Assembly (NCBI RefSeq): GCF_030315975.1
Contig: NZ_JASXSZ010000001.1
Span: 1,076,970 to 1,140,969 of the forward strand
Direction of reading: 5' to 3'
Length of the DNA stretch: 64,000 bases
Source: Microbacterium candidum
Lineage (GTDB): Bacteria > Actinomycetota > Actinomycetes > Actinomycetales > Microbacteriaceae
Shown: positions 35,586 to 44,745 of the stretch, piece after piece
Layout of the letters: each line of letters starts with the position of its first letter
How positions within the stretch are numbered: position 1 is the stretch's first letter
Position numbers and translations under genes: made by a program
The notes under the pieces: model-generated
Told to the model about the DNA's origin: nothing
Database searches by the model: none
The model's input: only the letters and a program-made list of their open reading frames with translations

Positions 35586-37652
35586 ATGACAAGCATGAAA
35601 TCGCGGCGCCTTGCCGCGTTGGCGACGGCGATCGCCGTTGCCGCCGTCGGACTGGTCGCCGTCTCGGCGCCAGCACAAGCCGCGCAGTCGCCACGCCCTG
35701 CCCCCGCGGCGTCGTTCGTGAAGGCGCAGGGCTCGCACCTGACGCTCGACGGAAAGCCGTACGAGTTCGCCGGGACGAACAACTACTACCTGGGGTACAA
35801 GTCGTCCACGATGGTCGACAACGTGCTGGACGACGCGAAAGCTGCGGGGCTGAACACGATCCGCACCTGGGGATTCCAGGATTTCCAGAACCCCGATGGC
35901 ACGAACTCCGTGCAGGGCAGCTTCGAGGGCGTCTGGTATCAGGCGTGGGATTCCGCGGCGGGCAAGCCGGTCGTCAACGGCAGCGCTGATGGCCTGCAGA
36001 AGCTCGACTTCGCGATCGCGGAGGCCGGAAAGCGCGGCATCCGCCTGGTCATCCCGTTCACCAACAACTGGAACAACTTCGGCGGCATGGACCAGTACGT
36101 CCAGTGGGGTCAGACCGCGGGCCTCGGCACCTCCACCCACGCCGACTTCTACACCAACGCGACGATCAAGACGTGGTTCAAGACCTGGATCTCCACCCTC
36201 CTGAACCGCACGAACTCGATCACGGGCGTGAAGTACAAGGATGACCCGACGATCATGGCGTGGGAGCTCGCGAACGAGCCGCGCTGCACCAGCGCGGGGA
36301 AGTATCCGAACGGCACGTGCAACACGTCGACTATCACCGGATGGGCCGACGAGATGAGCACGTATGTGAAGTCGATCGACCGGAACCACCTGCTGTCGGC
36401 GGGGGACGAAGGCTTCTTCGATCTTCCGCAGAGCCAGTGGACCCTCGACGCGCAGTACGGGCAGTCCGGCTACGGTCCCGGCTTCGGTCAGGACGGTGCG
36501 GACGGCATCGATACGGTCGCCCTCGCGTCACTGAAGAACATCGACCTCATGTCGATGCACCTCTACCCGGACAGCTGGAAGACCACGGCAGCGTGGGGCG
36601 ACGGCTGGATCGCTGCGCATGCGGCCGCTGCGCGGAAGATCGGCAAGCCGGTCTACCTCGGCGAGTACGGCATCGCCGACAAGGCCACGCGCATGCCTGT
36701 CTACTTCAATTGGCTGAAGACCATCCGGCAGACCGGTGTTGACGGATCGCTGTATTGGATGTTGGCGTCCCGTCAGGATGACGGCACGCTCTACTCCGAC
36801 TACGACGGCTACACGGTCTACTGCCCGAGCCCGGTGTGCACTCTGATGTCCGACCAGTCGAAGCTCGTGTCCGGAGGGCTCGCGGCCGCGAAGACCCTCC
36901 TCGATGTCATCGCCGACAACGACGCCGCCACGGTCGAGAGGGACACCTCCGCGGACGTCGACCTCCTCGCGAACGACGTGTCGTTCACGCTTCCCGTTCA
37001 GGCGAGCACCCTCGATCTCGACCCGTCCGCGCCAGGCCGCCAGACATCGACGACCGCCCCGGGCGGATCACTCGCGATCACGACGGGCGGCACGGTTCGG
37101 TTCACGCCGACCGCCGGCTTCACCGGCAAGGCGGTCTTCTCGTACTCGGTGGGCAACGCCGTGCGGACGGCGTCCGCGAACCTGACCGTGACCGTGCGGC
37201 CGCGGCCCGGCGACCCTGTGCTCCTCGCCTCGTGGGAGGACGGGCTCGCCGGCTGGGCGCCCGCGAACTGGCAGTCCGATCCCGGCACGTTGAGCGTCGG
37301 CGCGACGGGCGCGACGAACGGCTCGCAGGCTCTGCAGATCGCTTCGAACGGTGCATGGTTCGACTCGCCCGCAGACAGCCCGACTCTGGATCTCACCACG
37401 CGCGCGTCGATCCAGTTCGACCTGACCACGCAGGCGGCCGGCACGTCCTTCTCGGTCGCCGTGCGCAGCGGCTCGGGCTGGACGTGGTGCCAGACGCCGT
37501 GGACGTGGGTGCCTGCAGGCACGGACCGCCAGCATGAGACCGTGGCCATCGACTCCTTCGGATGCGACACCTCCACGCTCACCGATGTGCACGACGTGCT
37601 CATCTACCTGAACGCGGGATCGTTCGCCATCGACAACCTGACCATCAACTGA
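35586..37652 (+). CDS. Secreted GH5-type mannanase with C-terminal accessory domains
   Basis: The 688-residue protein has an N-terminal signal peptide (LAALATAIAVAAVGLVAVSA, cut near AQAAQS). Next is a GH5 TIM barrel with VKAQGSHLTLDGKPYEFAGT, the acid/base E231 in AWELANEPRC and the nucleophile E360 in YLGEYGI. After residue 440 comes a bacterial Ig/cadherin-like domain (LLANDVSFTL, FTPTAGFTGKAVFSYSVGN) and then a jelly-roll carbohydrate-binding-like domain (LLASWEDGLAGWAPANW, FAIDNLTIN). The layout fits an extracellular endo-beta-mannanase. GGAGG is at 35575-35579. It could belong to the preceding operon or have its own promoter. Confidence 0.88.
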   Translation: MTSMKSRRLAALATAIAVAAVGLVAVSAPAQAAQSPRPAPAASFVKAQGSHLTLDGKPYEFAGTNNYYLGYKSSTMVDNVLDDAKAAGLNTIRTWGFQDFQNPDGTNSVQGSFEGVWYQAWDSAAGKPVVNGSADGLQKLDFAIAEAGKRGIRLVIPFTNNWNNFGGMDQYVQWGQTAGLGTSTHADFYTNATIKTWFKTWISTLLNRTNSITGVKYKDDPTIMAWELANEPRCTSAGKYPNGTCNTSTITGWADEMSTYVKSIDRNHLLSAGDEGFFDLPQSQWTLDAQYGQSGYGPGFGQDGADGIDTVALASLKNIDLMSMHLYPDSWKTTAAWGDGWIAAHAAAARKIGKPVYLGEYGIADKATRMPVYFNWLKTIRQTGVDGSLYWMLASRQDDGTLYSDYDGYTVYCPSPVCTLMSDQSKLVSGGLAAAKTLLDVIADNDAATVERDTSADVDLLANDVSFTLPVQASTLDLDPSAPGRQTSTTAPGGSLAITTGGTVRFTPTAGFTGKAVFSYSVGNAVRTASANLTVTVRPRPGDPVLLASWEDGLAGWAPANWQSDPGTLSVGATGATNGSQALQIASNGAWFDSPADSPTLDLTTRASIQFDLTTQAAGTSFSVAVRSGSGWTWCQTPWTWVPAGTDRQHETVAIDSFGCDTSTLTDVHDVLIYLNAGSFAIDNLTIN

Positions 37653-37777
37653 GACGGCGGATGCCACGTCCCGGCGACGATCGCCCGGACGTGGCATCCG
37701 CACGCCCATTTGCGGATTTCGAGGCTGCCTTTAATGGGGCATTGGGCGGGTGGGGAAGAAGCCGGAGGCTCTTGCGC

Positions 37778-37789
37778 TAAAGCGCTTTA
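37778..37789. promoter_or_regulatory. LacI-type operator, perfect palindrome, GH5-CBM2 gene
   Basis: TAAAGCGCTTTA is identical to the site at 27813 and lies about 95 bases before the GH5-CBM2 start. It links this secreted enzyme to the importer regulon. The rest of the 230-base gap shows an inverted repeat just after the previous stop (gatgccacgtcc to ggacgtggcatc, near 37660-37698), probably that gene's terminator. Confidence 0.7.
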
Positions 37790-37882
37790 TTCAATACCGT
37801 CGCCCATGGTCGGTCGCGGGAGCGCAGAAGCTCCCTTTATCACGGCATGAACCGACCAACTCGAAGAAGAGAGAGGGTAGGG

Positions 37883-39574
37883 ATGAAGATCCAGTCATAT
37901 CCGCGGCTCACGCGGCGCAGAACGATCGGCATCGCCGTCATCGTCGCGTTGATCGTCGCCTTCTGGGTGGCGATTCCGCGTGCCGCGAATGCGGACACGT
38001 CGACGTTTGTCACGCGCTGTGGCATCCACTTCTGTACCGCCGGAAAGGTGTCGTATTTCGCCGGCGCCAACTCGTACGACCTGTTCACCTACGGCTCTGG
38101 ATCGGGTGACACCGAGACGCAGTACATGGACAAGGCTGCGATCGACCAGCAGTTCGCGAACATGCAGGCGGACGGCGTGAACCTGGTCCGTACCTGGATG
38201 TTCTCGCACGAGAGCTGGCATGGATTCGAGCCGACCCGCGGCGTCATGAACGAGCAGCAGTGGGCCGAGTTCGACTACATCCTGTACTCGGCATCGCAGC
38301 ACGGCATCCGCGTCATCCCGACCTTCGAGAACTACTGGTCGGCGTACGGGGGGATCGGTCAGATTCTGAGCTGGAACGGAATGTCCAGTGGTGATCCGGC
38401 GAACGGCCAGTTCTTCGACCCCTCGAAGTGCGCCGGCTGCCTCAGCGACTACCTCTACGAGGTGGACTATGCCCTCAACCGCGTCAACCACTACACCGGA
38501 GTGGCGTACAAGAACGACCCGGCCATCTTCGCCTGGGAGCTGATGAACGAACCACGCCATCAGAACCAGACCCCGAACGACAACACCACGGGGACTGCCT
38601 TCAACGCCTGGGTGAGCACGGTCGGCGCGCACATCAAGGCGATCGACCCGAACCACATGATCACGACGGGCATCGAGGGTCAGGGAACGGAGTATGGATA
38701 CGGCAGCGACAACGGCGTCCCGTTCGTCGCGACGTGCGCGAACGCCTACGTCGATTTCTGCTCGGCGCACATCTACCCGACGGAATACTGGGCGAATCTG
38801 TCCGTCGATCAGACCGCGGCGCTCGTAGCGAAGTACATCTCCGACGCGCACAATGTCGTCGGGAAGCCGATGTTCCTCGGCGAGTTCAACGTCGACTCCT
38901 CGCATCGCTCAACGTATTGGCCCGCGATCTACTCGGCCATCGAACAGAACCAGGGCGATGCGAGCGCCTTCTGGTGGTATGAGAACACAGGCAAAGACGG
39001 CACGTACGGCATCCTTCACGGGGACTCGATCCTCTCGGTCTTCGCGACGCATGCCCAGCACATGGCGGCGATGAGCGGGACGACGGCGACGAGCACGCCC
39101 ACGCCGACGCCGACATCCACGCCGACGCCGACCGCCACGCCGACGGCTACGCCGACGCCGACGGCGACGCCAACCCCCACGGCCACGCCGACAGCGTCCC
39201 CCACGCCGACGCAGAGCGCGCCTCCCACGCCGACTCCCACGTCGACACCCGGGGGATGCAGTGTTCAGTACCACCTCGACGACTGGGGAAGCTCGTTCAA
39301 CGCGAACGTCACGATCGTGAACTCCTCATCCGCGGCGATCAACGGATGGTCTTTGACATTCACGTTCCCCGGGACCCAGACCCTCAACTCGGCGTGGAAC
39401 GCAATCGCCACGCAATCGGGTGAGACAGTCACCGCGACCAGCCCGTCGTGGAACGCCGCCATCCCCGCCGGGGGAAGCGCGTCGTTCGGCATGAGCGGCG
39501 CCTCGACCGGAGGAAACGGCACGCCGACCGGATTCGTTCTCAACGGCGCGATCTGCACGGTAACGCGTACCTAG
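37883..39574 (+). CDS. Secreted GH5-type mannanase with CBM2
   Basis: I place the start at the ATG at 37883 (AGAGAGG at 37869-37875). The 563-residue protein has a signal peptide (IGIAVIVALIVAFWVAIP) and a GH5 barrel with VSYFAGANSYDLF, the acid/base E223 in WELMNEPRH and the nucleophile E334 in MFLGEFNVD. A Pro/Thr linker of repeated TPTPT/ATPT (about residues 403-465) joins it to a CBM2 carbohydrate-binding module (CSVQYHLDDWGSSFNANV, INGWSLTFTFPGTQ). CBM2 would hold the enzyme on cellulose or mannan. Its promoter has the LacI palindrome of the mannan locus. Confidence 0.9.
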   Translation: MKIQSYPRLTRRRTIGIAVIVALIVAFWVAIPRAANADTSTFVTRCGIHFCTAGKVSYFAGANSYDLFTYGSGSGDTETQYMDKAAIDQQFANMQADGVNLVRTWMFSHESWHGFEPTRGVMNEQQWAEFDYILYSASQHGIRVIPTFENYWSAYGGIGQILSWNGMSSGDPANGQFFDPSKCAGCLSDYLYEVDYALNRVNHYTGVAYKNDPAIFAWELMNEPRHQNQTPNDNTTGTAFNAWVSTVGAHIKAIDPNHMITTGIEGQGTEYGYGSDNGVPFVATCANAYVDFCSAHIYPTEYWANLSVDQTAALVAKYISDAHNVVGKPMFLGEFNVDSSHRSTYWPAIYSAIEQNQGDASAFWWYENTGKDGTYGILHGDSILSVFATHAQHMAAMSGTTATSTPTPTPTSTPTPTATPTATPTPTATPTPTATPTASPTPTQSAPPTPTPTSTPGGCSVQYHLDDWGSSFNANVTIVNSSSAAINGWSLTFTFPGTQTLNSAWNAIATQSGETVTATSPSWNAAIPAGGSASFGMSGASTGGNGTPTGFVLNGAICTVTRT

Positions 39575-39577
39575 CGT

Positions 39578-39614
39578 CTGTTCATGGCGGGTGCTACGCA
39601 CCCGCCATGAACAG
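39578..39614 (+). terminator. Strong hairpin after the GH5-CBM2 gene
   Basis: ctgttcatggcgggtg and cacccgccatgaacag form a perfect 16-bp stem with a 5-base loop, four bases after the stop. There is no T-tract, as is often true of actinobacterial terminators. Confidence 0.75.
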
Positions 39615-39668
39615 ATCACGCGGGCGGATCTTTGACCGATACCGAACCCCGCCGAAGAAGGGAAGGCT

Positions 39669-40094
39669 GTGATCACCACACTCGAGAGGCCGGCGTTCGT
39701 CGTCGCCGGAATTCCCGTGCTCGCACCGTTCGAGCATTTAGCGTTTGCCGTGCCCGAAGCCTGGGCGGCCGCGTTCGCCGATCTCGAGGGGACTTTCGCG
39801 GAGGCGAGCACCTACATCAATGGGCGCTACCACGAGGTCGTGGGGATACTGGTCGACCTCGAAGATCACCTCGACGGGTTCGTGCACACGATCGTCCCTG
39901 CGGGGGAGTATGCCCATCTCACCCATGTTGGTCCTCGGTCGGCAATCGCCGACTCATTCGGAGGCATCGAGTCCTGGGCGCTCGATCACGGTCGTGTCGT
40001 CGGCTCATTCAAGCTCGACGTCGGGTATCAGGCGGACGGGATGGATCGCGTGCACGAGCTGTACGTGAGTCTTGTTCCGCGTGAGGCGAGCTGA
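39669..40094 (+). CDS. Small GyrI-like/effector-binding-type protein of unknown role
   Basis: The 141-residue protein starts at a GTG after GGAAGG. The pattern (VAGIPVLAPFEHLAFAVPEA, FVHTIVPAGEYAHLTHVG, HELYVSLVP) resembles the SHS2-type effector-binding domain of GyrI/BmrR, which binds hydrophobic small molecules. There is no DNA-binding domain. Its stop lies one base from the end of the convergent MarR gene. I am unsure of the family. Confidence 0.5.
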   Translation: MITTLERPAFVVAGIPVLAPFEHLAFAVPEAWAAAFADLEGTFAEASTYINGRYHEVVGILVDLEDHLDGFVHTIVPAGEYAHLTHVGPRSAIADSFGGIESWALDHGRVVGSFKLDVGYQADGMDRVHELYVSLVPREAS

Positions 40095-40095
40095 G

Positions 40096-40554
40096 TCAGC
40101 GAAGGCGCAGCCTTCGGAGGTGGACGAGCAGAACTGCCTGTTCGTCCGGGTCCAATCCGTTCAGCATTCCCGAGGCGTGCACGCGCTCCGTGAGGGTGTG
40201 CCAGAGCTCGGCACCGTTGTCTGTGAGCATGAGTGTCCTCTTGCGGCCGTCGGTGGGATGCGATGAGCGTTCGACCAGTCCGGCCTCGACGAGTTTGTCT
40301 GTCGTGAGGCTGAGCGTGGAGGGATCGCGTCCGAGTCGGGCCGCGATCTCTCGCGGCGTGAGAGGCGCGGTCGCCGTCGCGATCATGCGGAGTGCGTCGC
40401 CCACCGAGGCCGGTACGCCGTACTCGAGCAGTGCCGCCGACACGATCGTCCTCGATGCGTCTGCAGCATCGAGGAGCAGGCTGATGATCTCCGACTTCCG
40501 CTCCGCGGCTTCCGCCGAACCCTGCCGGGCAACGGCATCCTGCATTCTTGCCAT
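40096..40554 (-). CDS. MarR-family transcriptional regulator
   Basis: The 152-residue protein has a winged helix-turn-helix typical of MarR: TPREIAARLGRDPSTLSLTT, DKLVEAGLVERSSHPTDGRK with the beta-wing DGRKRTL, flanked by dimerisation helices. It is divergent from a dehydrogenase gene 58 bases away, and the palindrome TGAGTTACTCA lies between them, so it likely represses that gene and itself. Confidence 0.85.
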   Translation of the reverse strand: MARMQDAVARQGSAEAAERKSEIISLLLDAADASRTIVSAALLEYGVPASVGDALRMIATATAPLTPREIAARLGRDPSTLSLTTDKLVEAGLVERSSHPTDGRKRTLMLTDNGAELWHTLTERVHASGMLNGLDPDEQAVLLVHLRRLRLR

Positions 40555-40580
40555 GCGTTTACGATAGCCCCTAAACTCAG

Positions 40581-40591
40581 TGAGTTACTCA
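40581..40591. promoter_or_regulatory. Candidate MarR operator
   Basis: TGAGT-T-ACTCA is a perfect 5+1+5 inverted repeat in the 58-base divergent promoter of the MarR and dehydrogenase genes, just before the AAGGAG at 40600-40605. Confidence 0.5.
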
Positions 40592-40612
40592 TTGAATAGA
40601 AGGAGCAACAAC

Positions 40613-41631
40613 ATGAGCGCAACGGAATCACGGAGGGTCCTCGTCACGGGGGGGGAACCGGCTACCTTGCGGGGTGGGTCATCGCCGGACTACTGGAGCG
40701 CGGCTATCGAGTGCGGACCACCGTTCGAGATGTCGGCAAGGCGTCGCTCCTGCTCACGTCGATCGGGGAGCGAGTCGGACCCGACAGGCTGGCCGCGCTT
40801 GAGATCGTCACGGCGGACCTTCTCGCGGACGAGGGCTGGGCGGCGGCCGCAGCCGGCACGGAGTTCGTTGTTCACCCGGCGTCACCGATCCCGCTCGACG
40901 CGAAGGCGGACCTCGTTGCGACCGCTCGCGAGGGCACGCGTCGCGTGCTCATCGCGGCTGCGGATGCCGGGACGCGACGCGTGGTCGTCACGTCCTCCGC
41001 GTTGACTGCGATGCCGCAGGACTCGGCGACGATCGCCACCGAGGACATTCGTTCCGAGCCTGTCGGCACTCGCGATCACCGGTACCCCGATTCGAAGATC
41101 CTCGCGGAGCGCGACGCGTGGAGCATCGCGGCGGCGACCGGGATGGAGGTGACTGCGATCCTGCCGACATTCATGCAGGGGCCACCCATCGGAGCGCGGA
41201 CCGCGCCCGGCACGATCGACATCATGCGGCGCCTCGTCAGCGGCGCGTTGCCGGCAATACCGCGCATCGGCTGGAACATCGTCGACGTCCGCGACGTCGC
41301 GGAGCTGCACATCCGAGCGTTGGAGAACGCTGCGGCAGCGGGCCAGCGGCTCCTCGCGTCGGGCACCTTCCTCTGGTACTCGGGGGTCGCAGAGATCGTC
41401 CGGCGCGATTTCCCCGACGCTGCCTCCAACGTGCCGACGCGGCGCATGCCCAACACGGTCATCCGGGCACTGGCCCTCGTGAACCCGCAGTTGGCGAGCA
41501 TCCGCCCCGAGCTAGGGCGCACCCACTTCGCGGACAGCGCGAAGGCACGTGAGGACCTGGGTTGGACCACTCGCGATGTGGAGGCGACCATCCGAGACAC
41601 TGTCCAGTACCTCCTGACCAGAGGCTCTTGA
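40613..41631 (+). pseudogene. NAD(P)-dependent epimerase/dehydratase, frameshifted in a G8 tract
   Basis: An ATG at 40613 with AAGGAG starts MSATESRRVLVTGG, the beginning of an extended SDR, but the frame then breaks in a run of eight G at 40648-40655. The downstream frame continues correctly with GYLAGWVIAGLLERGYRVRT and the rest of the fold: HPASP, VVVTSSAL, the YPDSK catalytic Tyr-Lys pair and GWNIVDVRDVAELHI. With six G the motif would be the canonical VTGGTGYL. So this is either a recent frameshift or a homopolymer sequencing error. It resembles dihydroflavonol reductase-like SDRs and is the likely target of the divergent MarR. Confidence 0.8.
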
Positions 41632-41860
41632 CCACCGGCGAGGCCTTCGCGGCGGACGGAGAGCCCAAGTATCCCGGAACGGCGACGCATGCGCTTCTAC
41701 TGGTGACACGTTGTGCGGCATTGGTTTGCCGCCGGGCCTTTGGAGCTAACCGTGAAATCTCGCGGAAACTCGAGCCGCTCGACCGACAAAGCCACTGGAA
41801 TCGAACAACCGGTGGTGGCGTCGCGCCTCGAGAGGATCGAGATGATCGGATCCCTCCGAG

Positions 41861-43492
41861 TCATGATGCAGCCGGCCGGGGAGGGACCGTGGCGATATGG
41901 ACCTGCACGCCGAGGTAGCGGAGCGCATCGAACTGCTTAAGTAGGTTCACCTTCGTGAAGGTGAACAGCGTGTCGACGGTGACCGGCTTGTCGCTGCCGA
42001 TCGCGAGGATCACTTCCTTCAATTCGGCCTTGTTGACGGCGCCTTCGCTTTCCTCGTCGATCCTGGCGCGCCACGCAGCACGGGCGTTCTCGTCGCGTGC
42101 CAGCGCGTCGGTCGAGACCAGCCCTTGCGCGAGGAGGTGGCTGAGGTCGGCGGAGCTTCGGCCACGCTTGACGTGGATCAGGACGCCCGGTGGGACGAAC
42201 ACGTCGCACGGCTCGATCCCGCCGCGCGAGTGCAGGGGCGTGGCAATCAACTTCCGGTCCAGGCAGTAGCCCGACAGCACCCTCGCGGCCTCCTTGTTGT
42301 AGTCGGCTTCAGGTTCTGGCCCCCACGGGGGCAGTTGCAGCGATGCCGGCTCCGCGAGGATCTCCTTGACGCGCTCGTCGATCCGGGCGAGGTACTGGTC
42401 GTCCATCCGGTACCAGCTGCCGTCGTGGAGGCAGAACCGCTGGTTGCCCTCCTCGACCTCGAAAGCCAGCCAGCGACGCAGCGGGACCGGCGTCGCCGCC
42501 AGGGTGTGGCTCTGCGGGTCTGCATCGCTGTGCAGTTCGACGCGCACCATCTTCAGCCGGTCCAGGATCTCTTCGCGTGGGACGTCGGCGAACCACCCGA
42601 GCACGTCCCCGATCTCCGGAGCTTGTTCCGATACCCGCCGCTGCCGATCGCCGAATCCGGTCACCTTGACGCTCATCACCGGGCCATGCGCATCGAGCCG
42701 CTCGTGGGGCCACGACACGCCCAGTCGATGCGGATCGGTGGAGAGCAGCGCGTCCACGAGCTTCTGATCTAGGGCCGGAACCCGGCTGTCCTGCGGCTTG
42801 AGGGCGATGAGCTGTTCGAGGCTCTCCAGGCCGGGGAGGACCGGTCGACGCGAGAGGTCTTCCAGCACGCCGAGGTCGCCCATAAGCCGGGCCGGGGACT
42901 TCGCGAGCGGCACGTTCAGCGAATCCGCGGCACGCAGCTGGATGACCTTGTCACCGACCGCGAGCTCCGCGATGCGTGCCTTCGCCTCGATCCGGCTAAC
43001 GACTTCACCGTATCCGTCAACGCCGAGGTCGCGGATCGTGCTGCCGTTCGGCATCGAGCTCCGATCGACCCGAGCACGGTGGTCGAGGATCGTCTTCGTG
43101 AGCGACTTCACCTCCGCAGGGAGCGCTGAGCGGGCGACGATCCCCGAGCCAAACCCGAAGTCGATCTGCTCGGAGTCAAGGAAGTGGAACCCAGTTCCCC
43201 ACGTGAGTGCCCAGATCACGTCGCCGGTGTCCTGGATAAGGAGCGCCGCGCCGGGGGAGCTGTTCGACAGCGACACCGACTGACCGGTGAGGAGCTTCAG
43301 ATCCGTCGACCACTTCGCGCTGGTCGTGATCGAGCCTGTGACAAGCCGGGCAGGTCGGTGCTCGATCTGGAGGTCAGTGACCGTGAAGTCATCATTCGAT
43401 TCCCTGCGCGCTTCCGTCAGCGCCGTCTCCAGCGTGCTACCCGCCAGCATCCGATAGAGCGTCGTGCGCTTGGTCGCGGTGATCTGCGCCAT
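41861..43492 (-). CDS. TIGR04141/DUF6119-type sporadically distributed protein
   Basis: The 543-residue protein starts at MAQITATKRTTLYRMLAGST. Length and pattern match the family described as sporadically distributed TIGR04141 (DUF6119): ALLIQDTGDVIWALTWGTGF, HFLDSEQIDFGFGSGIVARS, LSGYCLDRKLIATPLH, CDVFVPPGVLIHVKRGRSS and LLAQGLVSTDALARDE. The molecular role is not known to me. Family members appear in scattered, probably horizontally moved loci, sometimes beside restriction or other defence genes. It stands alone here, 0.8 kb before a tRNA-Ser-type repeat, next to a defence-like segment. The family assignment is from memory of its pattern. Confidence 0.7.
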   Translation of the reverse strand: MAQITATKRTTLYRMLAGSTLETALTEARRESNDDFTVTDLQIEHRPARLVTGSITTSAKWSTDLKLLTGQSVSLSNSSPGAALLIQDTGDVIWALTWGTGFHFLDSEQIDFGFGSGIVARSALPAEVKSLTKTILDHRARVDRSSMPNGSTIRDLGVDGYGEVVSRIEAKARIAELAVGDKVIQLRAADSLNVPLAKSPARLMGDLGVLEDLSRRPVLPGLESLEQLIALKPQDSRVPALDQKLVDALLSTDPHRLGVSWPHERLDAHGPVMSVKVTGFGDRQRRVSEQAPEIGDVLGWFADVPREEILDRLKMVRVELHSDADPQSHTLAATPVPLRRWLAFEVEEGNQRFCLHDGSWYRMDDQYLARIDERVKEILAEPASLQLPPWGPEPEADYNKEAARVLSGYCLDRKLIATPLHSRGGIEPCDVFVPPGVLIHVKRGRSSADLSHLLAQGLVSTDALARDENARAAWRARIDEESEGAVNKAELKEVILAIGSDKPVTVDTLFTFTKVNLLKQFDALRYLGVQVHIATVPPRPAAS

Positions 43493-44322
43493 AGCCCTTG
43501 CTACCACGCGACCGACGACAGGCACCGGAACCACGCAGTTATTCGGAGCACAACGGGACTGTCGGTCACCAGCGCGATGCAGCATGGCGGACCGTTTGCG
43601 GGCGGCGACTACGGATGCCACGAGTGTCGGCACCGCGGCCATCACGCGCTTCCAGGAGGCGTCGCCTACCACGTGCGCCCCAGGGCTCCTCCCGCCGCCT
43701 CTGCGCGACAACAACGCGTGGGACGTTTCGCAGCGCCGCAGCCCCGCCGTGCTCTCGCGGCGGCGAGCACTCACCGGGACGCACTGACCCCGACGGGCGA
43801 GGGGTGCCGGTCCAGAAATCCACTTCAACCCAACCCGGGGCGTTGAAGGCGCGCTTCATGCGGGGTGGTCGGATCGTCTCGATCATGCGAGTCGACGCCC
43901 CGCGCAAGAATCGCCTACGCGCGGACGAGCCGGAGTGCCCGTTCGCTGGTCGGGAACCTAGTCTCCGGCTCGAAGCGGTGCTTCGCGATATCGCCAAGGA
44001 TCCCGGCGCGTGGTCCCGCGTTGAGGGTTGAGACGGTGATCCCGTGCCGCAGACATCGCATCGAGTCGTTCCACTATCGGCTGGTCGACTACGTCGCGGG
44101 CTACCGTGCGAGGATCGTTGCGTACGCGCAGACCAACCGCGTGCCGGGCAATTGAAAGGGCCGAACTGGGTCGTAGAGCGCGCACATCACTCGCTGGCGT
44201 GCGAAGAATTTGCGAACAAATGAAGATCGCCGAGCGTCGCCGAACGGCATCGAGGAGAGCGGCGAACAGCGCTGAATCAATCGAAACGCACATAATCGAC
44301 TCTCGCCGTAACGCCCACGGCG
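43493..44322. other. Gene-poor 830-base stretch before the left att-like repeat
   Basis: Several short frames are open on both strands but none looks like a known protein. One (ALKARFMRGG to RDIAKDPGAWS, ending near 44031) and another ending RIVAYAQTNRVPGN at 44155 have no recognisable fold. Just before the repeat, 44303-44322 can fold as a cgccgt/acggcg stem like a tRNA-Ser variable arm, but no proper anticodon or acceptor arm precedes it. This could be decayed mobile DNA. Confidence 0.4.
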
Positions 44323-44346
44323 GGGTTCAAATCCCTCCGTCTCCGC
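44323..44346 (+). repeat. Left copy of 24-bp tRNA-Ser 3'-end direct repeat (att-like)
   Basis: The 24 bases from gggttcaaat to cgtctccgc are the T-loop, the 3' T-stem and acceptor strand of a tRNA-Ser gene. An identical copy, same strand, is at 49258-49281. tRNA 3' ends are the common attachment sites of integrative elements. Here the tRNA body upstream is not intact, but a terminator follows within four bases. Confidence 0.8.
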
Positions 44347-44349
44347 AGA

Positions 44350-44375
44350 AAAACCCCCGGTTAGCCGGGGGTTTT
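44350..44375 (+). terminator. Rho-independent terminator
   Basis: A run of A, the stem cccccgg-ttag-ccggggg and a TTTT tail form a strong intrinsic terminator directly after the left tRNA-like repeat, as expected behind a tRNA gene. Confidence 0.85.
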
Positions 44376-44426
44376 CGCGTTGATGCGGCGGGCTAGTCTT
44401 GCGAGATGCCTGCCTCTTTTGGTCTT

Positions 44427-44464
44427 CCAGGTGTCCCCCTGGGGGACCGCCGGGGGACACCTGG
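44427..44464. repeat. Perfect 12-bp inverted repeat related to the 55-bp repeat
   Basis: ccaggtgtcccc (44427-44438) and ggggacacctgg (44453-44464) are exact inverted copies around a 14-base loop. The arm is the core of the dispersed repeat at 18543 and 49040. I see no gene in 44379-44745 around it. It may be a recombination or protein-binding site. Confidence 0.65.
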
Positions 44465-44745
44465 AGCTGGTGGCGACGGTACATCCCTGGGGTGACAGGC
44501 TCGTTCTGGCGCGTGAGTGCGCAGAACTCGCGGTGCCGACCGCCACGGGGTGCACCACCTCTTCACAGGTGGTGTCCTCCCGGATGACCCACGTTCGTCG
44601 GAGGTCGCGACTCAGGCCCGTCAAGAGCGGAGCGTCCCAGGTCACCGAGGCTGATTGTGTTGCGACGTCTTGATGACAACCACCGCATACGGAGCAGGAC
44701 GGTATTGCGGGTGAGATCTCTCGGCGCGATCGCGGAGCTGGTCGA

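Noticed and set aside
39061..39260. Repetitive ACGCC/GACG-rich DNA as a possible CRISPR or regulatory repeat
   Set aside because: It encodes the Pro/Thr linker between GH5 and CBM2. The repetition follows the amino acids, and there are no spacers.
44254..44346. A complete tRNA-Ser gene ending at the left 24-bp repeat
   Set aside because: A 5' strand ggagagc pairs only in five of seven positions and no anticodon stem with a 7-base loop can be formed. Only the T-loop, acceptor 3' strand and a variable-arm-like stem are present.
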